Below are positions 34,005 to 45,329 of a DNA stretch of 64,000 bases, piece by piece. The number at the start of each line of letters is the position of its first letter. Positions within the stretch are counted from its first letter, which is position 1. The notes beneath the pieces were generated by a model. That model was given only the letters and a program-made list of their open reading frames with translations. It searched no databases and had not been told where the DNA came from. Position numbers and translations under genes: made by a program. Source of the DNA: Fagopyrum homotropicum (Eukaryota; Streptophyta; Magnoliopsida; Caryophyllales; Polygonaceae); NCBI GenBank assembly GCA_033239125.1, contig BSWB01000003.1:111186320-111250319 (forward strand), in the 5' to 3' direction.

Positions 34005-34009
34005 ACCAC
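34005..34009. repeat. Target-site duplication ACCAC, right copy
   Basis: Matches 13050-13054. The bases that follow (aaagcaatt...) continue the LTR of A' that was interrupted at 13054. Confidence 0.9.
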
Positions 34010-35587
34010 AAAGCAATTAAAACAATCAAAGATGATAAAAGTCAATAAAGGAAATATGCAATTCTAGGGATTAAAGCATCTAGTTGTAGTTCCAACTCAA
34101 GATCTAAAGATAAGCGGACAAAGCTGAGATTTTTGCATAGGGAAGGTGTTACTAAAGTGGAATAGATCACCGGGTAAGTCTCACTACTCACTAATCCTAA
34201 ACCGTAACTCCTATTACCGGGTAAGTCTCAAGGAATCAAGATAAAGAACTATAACCTCAAACTAACACACCACCCAAGGGAATAGAATCAACCTTTACCG
34301 GGTAAATTTCAGGCTAACTCACAAAGGTGGGATGAAAGCACACTCAAACCCCAATAAAGGATAAACCGTTATTACCTATACTTATGATCTTGGGTAAACA
34401 AACTAAGAAATTACCGGGTAAGTCTCATCCTAGGCTTGCATTGAACCAGGAAAGGTGTAATAAGAATAGGATTTGGCAAACTCTAACACTTAACTCTCAG
34501 TTTCAGATCAGATAAGTCACCTCGGTCAGCCAAATTCCACCCCGGCTGAGATGTTCATCGACTGAGCGAGATGCTTAGGGTTAAGGTAAAGACTCGAACT
34601 TTCAGGGTCCTACTATGATTAAGATCATTCTATCATTGTTTTTCCCACAACCTTCAGCCAATCACCCTAGAATCACACAAAGAGATTAGTCACTCATCAT
34701 CATGAAAGTATTAATCAAATATATGGGAAGAAAGAGAATAATTGAACAAGAAAACCTTAAGGGAAAGGCTTCAATAACTGAATCAATTATCAAACCAACA
34801 AGCGTTCCTTGGATAGAAATCCAACAAGACAACAACAAAGAAGGGAATCTAAGATGATCTTACAAAAACCCTTCAAAAAGCTATAAAAGCTATAGACTTT
34901 CTTCCTTCAACCTTCAAAAAGGTTCTTCAAATCTCCCAACTGGAGTATGGCTGCAGCGGTGTATTAGGATGTAAGAAAGTTGTTCCGGGTGATAGCGGAT
35001 GTCGGATTTGTGGGAAATCCGACCCTTTTTATAGGAAAATTACTCTCCAAGGATAAGATATCTTAGAAAGATCTCTTCCCATAAAAATAGGTAAAATATA
35101 TGGTGTAACTTATCTTCTTCCTTCCAGGAACCCAACCCAAAAATATAAGATCCTCTTTCCAAAGATAAAAGATCTCAGCCAAGAATAAAATATTCTCGCC
35201 GCGTCCCAGGTGTTCACCTCGGTCGAGTCGACTCCTCTGGATCACCTCGGTCGAGGTGACTTTGTAGTCAACCGAGGTGAATCATAACTGAATGTGAAAT
35301 CTCTCAAATCTGGTCCAAAGTGAATCTCTATTCCATGGCTATGCTTCCTGGATCTTTCCTTAAGCTCCTGAATGTAGCTCCAATGACTCCATAGCTCCTT
35401 TTGCTCCTTTTTAGTCCAAAATGCGCCATTTTACCTACGATTACAACAAATCTAGGTGTAGACCTCGATTCCCGCAAAGGTAGATGAAACGGTAATATAA
35501 TCACATAATATACATACAAACATGCAGATTATTGAAGATAAAACGTCTAAACAATCCCTAAAATATAGACAATAATTCATGCTATCA
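34005..35587 (-). mobile_element. 5' LTR of A', remaining part
   Basis: It corresponds to LTR A from about position 178 to the end (CATGCTATCA) and is diverged from it by substitutions and small indels. Together with 12873-13054 it makes an LTR of about 1.76 kb. Family-A palindromes and the four CCGGGTAART(C/T)TC motifs are retained. Confidence 0.9.
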
Positions 35588-36249
35588 AATATCGTTGACA
35601 CCCTAAATCACGGTCTGTTCTTAGGTTTCCACGGCCGTGGTTCTCAAGATCTACCCGTTATTTACCTCAGTTTACGAACTTTGCTTTTACTTTAATCCAA
35701 AGTTAAGGATTGACTTTAACCTAGTCTTGGCTTGCCTTCCCTAGGTAGTAGTGAGACTCAACATCCTCTATTTCGGTTTCGAGTGTCACAACCTTAACCG
35801 TTTGAGTTTATCTTGATCCTTGGGTTACAAGTTTGGGTATTTGAGTTTAATTCTTGTCCTTAGATCTTTTCTATATTGCAGCCTCAACAACCTTTATAGA
35901 GAGTGTCTTTGGATAAGTCATATAAGGTTTTGGAACTTCATCGTTCATTACTTTACTTTAGTATACCTTCGCAATTCTTGACTATGTACTTAATTCTTTA
36001 GTATATCTTGAATCGATTGCCACAATTTGATATCCGGATCTTTAGGGTTGCTGTATTCCCCAATATTTGCAAAGCATTACATCTTATTTGCTTGACAATC
36101 TGAAATTGGATTTTATTTCACCAAATCCCTATGTTCGATACTCTGGAATACTTGCTAATCTACGCCGATCCGTACACTGCGGGTTCACTTGCTTTTATTC
36201 TAGTTTTATAAATATAAAGCTTATTTGCACGCACGTTTTCGGGCGAACA
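35588..36249 (+). mobile_element. LTR fragment, opposite orientation
   Basis: It ends in GGGCGAACA and shows, in reverse complement, the PBS-proximal segment of LTR E (57741 onward): gatccgtacactgcgggttc corresponds to gaacccacagtgtacggatc there. A family-C palindrome (CCACGGCCGTGG) is at 35628. The left side is cut by A' and the right side by hAT sequence, so no PBS follows. Family C or a close relative is likely. Confidence 0.7.
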
Positions 36250-37085
36250 GTACCCGGTAAGTTGTGTTTGCCCTCGTGCTAATCCCATTTTTTGGGATGC
36301 TTATTCCGGATATGCCTCTTGTAGTTCCCGTAGCCTTCTCCCTTTTTGTGCTTGTATTGTGCCGCACAAAAATTGCATTTGGCATAGTAAACCCCGTTGG
36401 CATCGTGAGCACATTTTGTGAACCAAAATCGGAAGACCACCGTCATTAGTTGAGTGTTGTTCAACGGTGGCTCCTTCGCCTCCTCCGTGAGTTGGGTCTC
36501 GGATTCTTGGATGTTGGGGAAAGTAGGTGAGTCTATATCCCCCTCCTCGAATATCTCGTGATCTCCACTTAATAAGTCCCGCCTTAAATCCGAACCGGTT
36601 GGAGGACCGCTAACGGAATGACGTCCTCGGGTAACACCTTCGCCTCCTCCGTGAGTTGGGTCTCGGATTCTTTTTTTGAATAATAGAATATAGTAGTAAG
36701 AGTAGTAAAATGAGAAATAAGAGAATGAGAATATGAGATTAGGAGAGTAATTGAATGTAAGAGTTGGAAATTATGGAGAGATTGAGAGAGTGAATAGATG
36801 ATTGAATGAGAATTGGTGTGAGATGAAATGAATTGAGTTTGGGGTATTTATAGAATTGTTTTTGGGTTAGATTTATAATAGTTTATTGTTTTTTAATTTT
36901 TTTTAATAATCTAGCCGTTACAACGGCTACCCAACGGCTAAATAGCCGTTGGGATTTTTTTTTAAATTTGTGACCATTAAGGGTCGACCCGGCGGGTCGA
37001 CGGGTAAGGATCTCATGACCCTTAACCGTACCCACGACCCGGGGGAACCCGTACCCGCCGGGTCACGGGTGACCCGTGGACATGT
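36250..37085 (-). pseudogene. hAT transposon 5' remnant with BED zinc finger
   Basis: A frame ending at 36279 encodes a BED-type zinc finger (CNFC, then HIRNKH) preceded by an acidic stretch, as at the N-terminus of hAT transposases. It stops right after the finger and the catalytic domain is absent. Beyond about 36690 lie AT-rich DNA and, at 36980-37085, a GC-rich stretch of interleaved ACCCG and CGGGT words ending in gtggacatgttta, which resembles hAT subterminal repeats. The inverted terminal repeat could not be fixed. Confidence 0.6.
36473..36671. repeat. 35-bp direct repeat in the hAT remnant
   Basis: The 35 bases at 36473-36507 recur exactly at 36637-36671, 129 bp apart. They lie in the region coding for the acidic N-terminus. 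Confidence 0.8.
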
Positions 37086-37089
37086 TTAC

Positions 37090-37620
37090 TATGAGCTAAC
37101 ATAAGGTCAACGACCGACACAATAGTAGATAAACGACCAAGTTCTCAAAGTATCACATAACATAAGGTCAACGACCGACTATCCGCTAACATTAGGTTAA
37201 CAACAGACATAATAGTATATCAACGACCCACAAGACAATAGGTCAACGATCCACCAAAAGAATATTAATCCGATATAAATAAATATTATATACTTGAATT
37301 TTTTCAAAAAGGCCAAGAAATGTATGATTTGTTTGATATTCAAACCCTCTATTTATACATCTTCTAAAACTATGAGCTAATACCAAATAAAAATTATTAA
37401 CAAAAAATTAAAATCCCCAAAAAATATAATCGTTCCCAAAAGTAAATATAATTGATCCAATAATACAAAGTAATGTGAAATTGTTCAAAAAATAATGTGA
37501 TTTAAAAACAAAAGATTTGATGGCTAAAAAAAAATTATATGGCGTTAATTTTGGGAACTTCATTTCAAAATATTGCTTTCACAACTCGCCATACCAGCAT
37601 GTCCGCACATTAATTTAGTA

Positions 37621-37713
<93 letters not shown>

Positions 37714-40700
37714 GTATATATTATTTAGTAATAAAACTCTCTATTTATTCTTTACCTTGGCACCAAGTTGGTTATTTACCGTAGTTCTCATACTATCACC
37801 TTATTTGATAATTGATATGGGATAGAAAAATCAATAAAATTATTTAACGAAAATAAATTGAGGTTATAATCATTTAAAGAAAATAAGAAAAAAAACATTA
37901 AAAACATAATATTATGTCAACGACCCACAAAACAGTAGGTACACGACCCATATAATGAATATTTATCGGATATGTATAAAAATATAGTTAAACTTAGCCA
38001 AAATGCAAAAAATACATGATTTATTTAAGTTTTTAACCCTCTATTTATCCAAGTTCTCAAACTATCAGATAGCAATATGTTAACAACCCACGTAACGGAT
38101 ATTAATTCGATATGAATAAAATTTATACTTGAACTTAGCCAAAAGGTCAAGGAATGTAGGATTGTTTAATCTTTAAATCCTTTATTTATACAAGTTCTCA
38201 AACTATCAGCCTTAAAAAATAACGTGAAATCGTTCTATAAAAAAAAAGAACATTCGTTTAGAAAAAACAATACTAACATAGAAAAATATCAAATATAAAA
38301 TTACTAACAAAAATCAAAAAACCAAAAAAATATAATTGTTGCCAAAAAAAATATAATCGTTCAAGAATAAAAAAAAACGGAAATCATTCAAAAAATAATG
38401 TAATTTAAAAGCAAAAGATTTGATGGCTAAAACTTATTTTTAGAAAATAATTATATGTGTTAATTGTGGGAGCTCCCTTTCAAAATACCACTTCAACAAC
38501 TCGCCACGTCAACATATCAAACTATCACAAAACATTAGGTCAAGGGCCAACATAATAGTATATATCAGCGACCCATAAGACAGTAGGTTAACGACCCACA
38601 TAACGGATATTAATTCGATGTGAATAAAAACTATAATTGTGCTTAGCCAAAAGACCAAGAAATGTATGTTTGTTTAATCATCAAACCCTCTATTTATACA
38701 AGTTCTCAAACTATTTGTCTTGCTTGATAATTGATGTAGGCTAGCAAAATATCTAATCATTCAAATAATAAAAAGTAACGTGAAATCGTTCTAAAAAATT
38801 CGTTCAAAAAAAATTACAACATATGAAAATACCAAATATAAAATAGTTAACAAAAATCAAAATCCCAAAATAATATAATCGTTCCCCAAAAAAATATAAT
38901 CGTTCCAAGAATAGAAAGTAATGTGAAATCGTTCAAAAAATAATTAAGGTAAAAACAAATGATTTGATTGCTAAAAGTTATTTATAAAAAAATATTTATA
39001 TTACGTTAATTGTGGGAGCTCCATTTCAAATTATTGGAACCACAGAGCCACGTCATCATTTCCGCACACTATTTTAATAGGTATATATAGAATATGTAGA
39101 TATAGATCATTTATTTATAATCAAACTCTCTATTTACATAGTTTTTAAACAATCACCCATACTTGATAATCGATGTGGGGTAGAAAAATTAATTAAAATA
39201 TTTAACAAAAATAAATTGAGCTTATAATCCTTCAAAAAAAAAAAAGGAAAAATCGTTTAGAAAAACATAACATTAGGTCAACACCCGCAAAAAAACAGTA
39301 GGTCGATAACAATATAACGAATATTTATCAGATATATGTATAAAATTTATCTTTGAACTTAGTCAAAAGACAAAAGTTGGATGATTTGTTTAAGCTTCTA
39401 ACCTCTATTTATACAAGTTCTCAAACTATTTAAATAACATTAGATTAACGAGGTCAACGACCGACATAATAGTAGATCAACAACGCACAAGACAATATAT
39501 CAATAATCCACAAGATAGTAGGTCAACGATCCACATAATAAATATTAATCTGATATGAATAAAAACTATACTTGAATTTAGTCAAAAGGCCAAGGAATGT
39601 AAGATTTGGTTTAAACTAAATACCCTCTATTTATACAAGTTTTCAAACTATCCGCCTTACTTCATAATCGATGTGAGATTGTAAAATATCTCATCGTTCC
39701 AAGAATTTAAAACAACATGAAATCATTCTAAAAAAATTACAACATAAGAAAATACTAAATATAAAATCATTAAAAAAAATCATAATCCCAAAAAATATAA
39801 TCGCTCCTAAGAAAATATAATCGTTTCAAGAATAAAAAGTAATGGGAAATTGTTCCAAAAATAATGTAATTTAAAAATAAAATATTGGATGGCTAACAAT
39901 TATTTAAAAAAAATAATGATATGGCATCACTTGTGGAAACTTCATTTCAAAATACTACTTCCACAACTCGCCACGTCACCATCTCAAACTATCACAAAAT
40001 ATTAGGTCAATGACCGACATAATAGTATATCAATGACCCACAATATAGTAGGTCAATGACCCACAAGACATTATATTATTGACCCACCTAACGAATATTA
40101 TCCGATGTGAATAAAATTATTCTTGAACTAACCAAAAAACCAATCAATGTATGATTTGTTTAATCATCTAACCCTCTATTTATACAAGTTATCAAACTAC
40201 TAGCCTTACTTGATAATCGATGTAGACTAGCAAAATATCTAATCGTTCCAAGAATAAAAAGTAACGTGAAATTGTTCTGAAAAAAAACCGTTCAAAAAAA
40301 ATTACAACATAGGAAATTACTAAATATAAAATCATTAACAAAAATAAAAATCTAAAAAAAATATAATCATTCCAATAATAGAAAATAATGTGAAAATGTT
40401 CCAAAAATAATGTAATTTAAAAACAAATGATTTGATGGCTAAAAGTTATTTTTTAGAAAAAGATTTATATTATGTTTATTGTGGGAGTTTCATTTCAAAA
40501 TATTGGAACCACAAAGCCACAACAACATTTCGCACACAATTTTAATAGGTATATATAGAATATATAGATATAGATTATTTATTTAATAATCAAACCTATA
40601 TTTACCTAGTTCTCAAGCTATCACCTTACATGATAATCGATGTGGTATAGAAAAATCGATAAAAAAATTTAACGAAAATAAATTGTTCTTATAATCCTTC

Positions 40701-41690
40701 AAAAAAAAAAGGAAAATCGTTAAACAAAACATAACATTAGGTCAACAACCCGCAAAAAACAATAGGTCGACGATCCATATAACGAATATTTATTGGATAT
40801 GTATAAACTATATCTTTGAACTTAGCCAAAAAGACAAAAAAAATGTATGATTTGTTGAAACTTTTAACCCTCTGTATATACAAGTTTTCAAACTATCACA
40901 TAACATTAGTTCAATGACCGACATAATAGTAGATCAACGACGCACAAGATAGTACGTCAACGACCCACAAGATAGTGTGTCAGCGATGCACATAACGAAA
41001 TCCAATATGAATAAGCATTCATACTTGAACTTAGCCAAAAGGCCAAGAAATGTATTATTTGTTTAAAATTAAAACCCTCTATTTATATAAATTCTCAAAC
41101 TATCAGTCTTACTTGATAATCGGTGTAAGACAACAAAAATATCTAATCGTTTCAAGAATAAAAAGGAACATGAAATCGTTTTCAAAAAATTACAACATAG
41201 AAAATACCAAATATAAAAACATTAACAAAAATCAAAATCCCCCAAAAATATAATTGCTTCTCAAAAAAATATAATCTTTTCAAGAATAAAAAGTAACGTG
41301 AATCGTTCCAAAAATAATGTAATTTAAAAACAAAGATTTGATGACTAAAAGTTATTTTAAAGAAAAAAAGATTTATATGGCGTTAATTGTGGGAGCTCCA
41401 TTTTAAAATACTCGAACCACAACGCGTCATGTCAGCATCTCAAACTATCACAAAACATTAGGTCAAGGACAGACATAATAGTATATCAACGACCCACAAT
41501 ACAATAGATCAATGACCCACAAGACAGTAGGTTGTCGACCCACATAACAAATATTAATTTTATATGAATAAAAATTATACTTGAACTTAGCCAAAAGACC
41601 AAAGAATGTATCATTTACTATTTATACAAGTTTTCAAACTATCATCCTTACTTGATAAACAATATTTATTGGATCCATATAACGAATATT
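37090..41690. repeat. AT-rich tandem array, about 1.46-kb period with two sub-units
   Basis: The landmark gtgggagctccatttcaaaa (with variants) recurs near 37553, 38467, 39013, 39932, 40483 and 41391. The spacings alternate between about 915 and about 548, so the higher-order unit is about 1.46 kb and just over three units are present. Within units the words ggtcaacgacc, acccacataacg and ttgataatcgatg recur, as does tttgatggctaaaa. No coding frame is conserved. I do not recognise the family. Confidence 0.7.
37625..37722. repeat. (TA)n and TGTA microsatellite
   Basis: About 76 bases of TA dinucleotide followed by TGTA repeats, inside the first array unit where other units have only a short tatatata. 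Confidence 0.95.
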
Positions 41691-42977
41691 TATTGTGAGA
41701 CAGCTTCCTATGCCGTCCCGAAGCCGTTTGGACCACATTCACCACTGCAAATGGATGCCTCGAAGGCCCATAAATGGTCCATGTTTAGAAGATACGAAAC
41801 GGATTGTCCAAACGGTGTAAGAAAATTTCCCAAGCCGTCTCCACCCTGTCTGCTAGAGTTTGCTACACAATGCCTTCTTTGCTAGAGTTGGCGAGAGGAT
41901 TACTTCTTAGTGTAGGCACTTTACATGAGTTTTCTTGTGCTCCTTACTTTGATGTACCTATGATGCATGTATGTACCTGGCTTGGTCCTCGTCTATCGAT
42001 GTCTATGTTGAATGTGGATTGATCATTTTCCCGATATTTTTGGCATTGTATGACGTTTGAGTGTCTTTGTATGTTGTTGGCTATGGCGAAGGTGGACAAA
42101 CCTCATGACTAGTGCTTGATCAAATGTATGTATTTGCTTATTTTGATGGTTGTTGGTACGTTCAAAGAGATTGCATGCCTCTCCGTAATACTTGGTTTGT
42201 TGTTTTGGTCCACGGACCACATGTATGGACTTGTACATAAACATTGTTTTTATTGTAACTAGGCTTTCAACAGCTCCAATTATACTTGCTTTTTTTTTTA
42301 TAGGAATTTACTTTAACCCGAGCATATAACACAAGATGAATAGAGTCATCATCATGATTTTCTAATAGTGAAACAAATTCAGCAAGCTTTATTATTCACA
42401 CATGTAATTCTATTCATCATAAAAGTAATAAATTCACCATTAAGCTAAATCAAGAGGGGAACATTCCTCTCTATCAGGAATTTTCAAAATTCTTCGGTTT
42501 ATATTCACTTAACAATATGGATTTCTCATTGTCATCTTCATTAGACATATGAGGTACATTTGTTTACAGAGAGTTGGCCTCCGGCCCAAATCATCAAAGT
42601 TGTATGTCAGCAAATGAATAAGGGAAAATGCATATTATATTGTCTTTTAAAAACCACATGACTTTCCCTCCAAAGTTATGCATTATTGTTTGGTAATTAT
42701 AATAGAACGTCATACCTAAGCGAGAGAAAAAAAATACTTAATGCCAAAATAATAACGCAAATTTGTAAACTTAAAACAGAAAAAAGAACTCATTCAAGTT
42801 TTGCTTCATTTCTTTTTTCCTTAACCTCCACAATAACCCTTCGCTATACAAAGTTCGATCATCTGCACCTCTTCGGATAACCACCATAAACAAACCCACT
42901 TCAAAAAAGAAGAAATAAACTAAAAACAGGGATTAAAAATTACAATGCTTTGAGCAAACATGAAGTAAAGGGCATGA
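41691..42977. other. Unassigned DNA between the array and the glutaredoxin gene
   Basis: The part 41691-42260 is less AT-rich, with short frames below 80 codons that show no family motif. From 42260 to 42977 the DNA is AT-rich and should hold the 3' UTR of the glutaredoxin gene near its right end. No gene is supported. Confidence 0.5.
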
Positions 42978-43379
42978 TCAGAGCCAGAGAGCTCCAGCTT
43001 CCTTGAGAAGAGGAACCAAGGTGCCATTAATATGGGAAGCCATAACTCTATCCATAGCCCCAACAAGCTTCCCACCGATAAAAACAACCGGAACTACAGG
43101 CGACGTCCCCAGAAGCCTAATAAGAGCTCTCTCCATCTCCTTCCCTCTAGGATCTTGGTCAAGCTCATGAACAGTTGGGTTGACCCCCATCCCACAGAAG
43201 AGCCTCTTCACAGCATGGCACATACAGCAGCTACTCATGCTGAAGATAACAACCGCACTCTCCGACGCCAGCTTCGCCACCCTCTCCAAGGGGTCCATCC
43301 CCGACGACGACGACGTCATCGCCGATCGAACCCCCGAACTGTAGTAACCGTTCCAGCTGGGCTCCGCTTGGTACTGCAT
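42978..43379 (-). CDS. CC-type glutaredoxin, ROXY1/ROXY2-like
   Basis: 133 residues, a single exon, start at the only well placed ATG (43379). A short Ser-rich N-terminus (1-30) precedes a thioredoxin-fold glutaredoxin domain. The active site is CCMC at 51-54, the mark of the plant-specific CC-type class. The cis-Pro loop is VVPVVF (Pro97), followed by IGGKLVG and a helix. The C-terminus ALWL (130-133) is the motif by which ROXY proteins recruit TOPLESS co-repressors, and the class binds TGA bZIP factors in the nucleus to control flower, anther and stress programmes (known for the family). CCMC with ALWL points to ROXY1/2 rather than other CC-type members. The frame is intact, and no transposon lies in it. 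It is flanked by repeats on one side and unassigned DNA on the other. Confidence 0.93.
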   Translation of the reverse strand: MQYQAEPSWNGYYSSGVRSAMTSSSSGMDPLERVAKLASESAVVIFSMSSCCMCHAVKRLFCGMGVNPTVHELDQDPRGKEMERALIRLLGTSPVVPVVFIGGKLVGAMDRVMASHINGTLVPLLKEAGALWL

Positions 43380-43462
43380 TTTCCTTCCGATTACTGTTTA
43401 TGATGAATATATGTATGTTTATAACTGTAAAAACGAATTGGAGGTAGTGTGGTGTGTGCGAT

Positions 43463-43474
43463 TATATATATATA
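43463..43474 (-). promoter_or_regulatory. Probable TATA box of the glutaredoxin gene
   Basis: On the minus strand TATATATATAAT lies about 85-95 bases upstream of the ATG, which fits a leader of about 55-65 bases. Two TGACG words (43624-43628 on plus, 44052-44056 on minus), possible TGA-factor sites, lie further upstream; their relevance is unproven. Confidence 0.55.
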
Positions 43475-43479
43475 GTGGG

Positions 43480-45324
43480 TGGGTGTGGGAGGGGAAGGGT
43501 TTAGTAGTAATTTAGTAGTTTGTCTGGTAGTTGCCTGAAGGCGTGCAGATGAGTGTTTCCTGTGTTTGCTTTAAAAAGGATGGAAGCTCATAAATTTTAG
43601 CTAAAAAGGTCATAAATTTAAGATGACGCACTAGTGTGGACACCCACTTTAATGTTAATGCAGTAGAGTGTCAGCTACACAAGGCGGCTTATGGTCTCTA
43701 CATACCTTTACTTTATTACGGACAAACCAAGAGCAAACCCTGACCTAGCTAGCCCAGGGGGTTTCCAACTCAGATTAGGGTTTGGTTACACATATTCTCA
43801 TCTCAAGCTTAATCAAACACATTTATTTATTTATATATATATATATGTTCGTATCACTTTGTATACAGTAGGTATGTTTAATATGGGTTTCCTTGGAAAT
43901 ATTTGGTGCAGTGAGTAGACGAGAGCAAAGTACATAAGAATATGATGGCATATATGGGCATTGAAATAACAAGTTTGACTTGCAGAGAGAGCGTGAGGTG
44001 TTGGCAGGCTTTTATGCAAGTCGATGAGGTGATGAGGTCACTGGAAGCTCACGTCAGAAAGCAGGACGGCTGTGGGTGTCCTTGTTGTCGTTGATTCAAC
44101 AGACATACCCACACGCACTGCGCACACCCTACTACTACAACACTTTTTTTCTTTTTCCTTTTTTTTTACATGAAAAGCAACGAGAGGTCATCTTCGCTAA
44201 AAGACGACGGGTGATTGGAAACTATCGGCCTAATCCTTGAAACTGGTTGCCGAGAGATATCTTTCCGAACGAAGCTTTTTGATTGCACCCGCCATTCCGG
44301 CATTTGCGGCGAAATAACTAGTCATGAACAGCTAATGCATATGTCATGTTGACTTCCGTGAAAACATGTTTGATATTGACATTCTCATACGCAAAACAAA
44401 ATATCACCAATTAATATTTTCGGGTCCCATGGTGGTTTCCATACCCCCCATAAAACAGATGATCACATTAAGGTTGTCTTATTCCACTTCTAATTTTCGC
44501 ATGCCAAGTTCTCTCGCCCCCTTTAGCCCTTATAGGAGAGCATGGCTTCCCCTTCGTATATCGTTGTACCCAATAGTTATCCATATTTTAGAGTAATGAC
44601 ATTAGCGTTATGATCCATTATGATAAACCCAAAAGAGGTAATCTATTATTTTTTCTTGTCTCATCGAAATTGAGTTTCATAAAGCTTTCATTCGGTGGTA
44701 CCCATTTTACGTTTTTTGTCCCTTCCACTGAGATCTTGGGAGTATTGTACTAGAGGAATCATGGTCATCAATTTTTTTTGGATTCCTTCCATGGTCTGAT
44801 ATTCGGTTGCGGCGAATTCCTTATGGTACTTCAGAAATCATTACATGTAAAAATTGTTTGGTTTTTGAAATACTATATACTCCACCAAGTATATATTATT
44901 GTTTTAAAATCTTCTTCTATGAGGTTGTCTCTTAGATAATTTAGTGTGATATTCGGTTGCGACGGATTCCAATTAATTGTATTGAAAACATTACCCACCG
45001 TGTTAGAAAATTGTTTGTGCTTGAAACAACAATGGATGATGAGACCTTCACCATTAGCCTCCACTGAGTGTGTGAAACACTTATTTCCTCCCTTTCTTCT
45101 TTATTTCTTCTTATCCATGATAGAAACGTGAATAGTTTTTCCCTTCTTTTCTTTCTCTTTTTGAAAATCTTGTCCTCCTCCATTTTAGGTTTTCTCTTGC
45201 AAATATGAAGATTTTGAGTTTGAGAGTAGTTATTTTGATTGATTTCTGAGGAACAATTTGTTTTCTTTTGGGCTAAAATACGGCTTAAAGATTTCGACAT
45301 TAGGGTGACGGAGGAGCGAAGATT
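43480..45324. other. Unassigned DNA upstream of the glutaredoxin gene
   Basis: It contains the presumed promoter and then sequence without a supported gene. A 24-bp near-repeat (tgatattcggttgcggcgaa and variant) occurs at about 44798 and 44947, 149 bp apart. I see no element ends. Confidence 0.5.
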
Positions 45325-45329
45325 GGTGG

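Noticed and set aside
44366..44596. Short plus-strand frame upstream of the glutaredoxin gene
   Set aside because: No motif, no codon-use signal, and frames of this size are expected by chance in this window.
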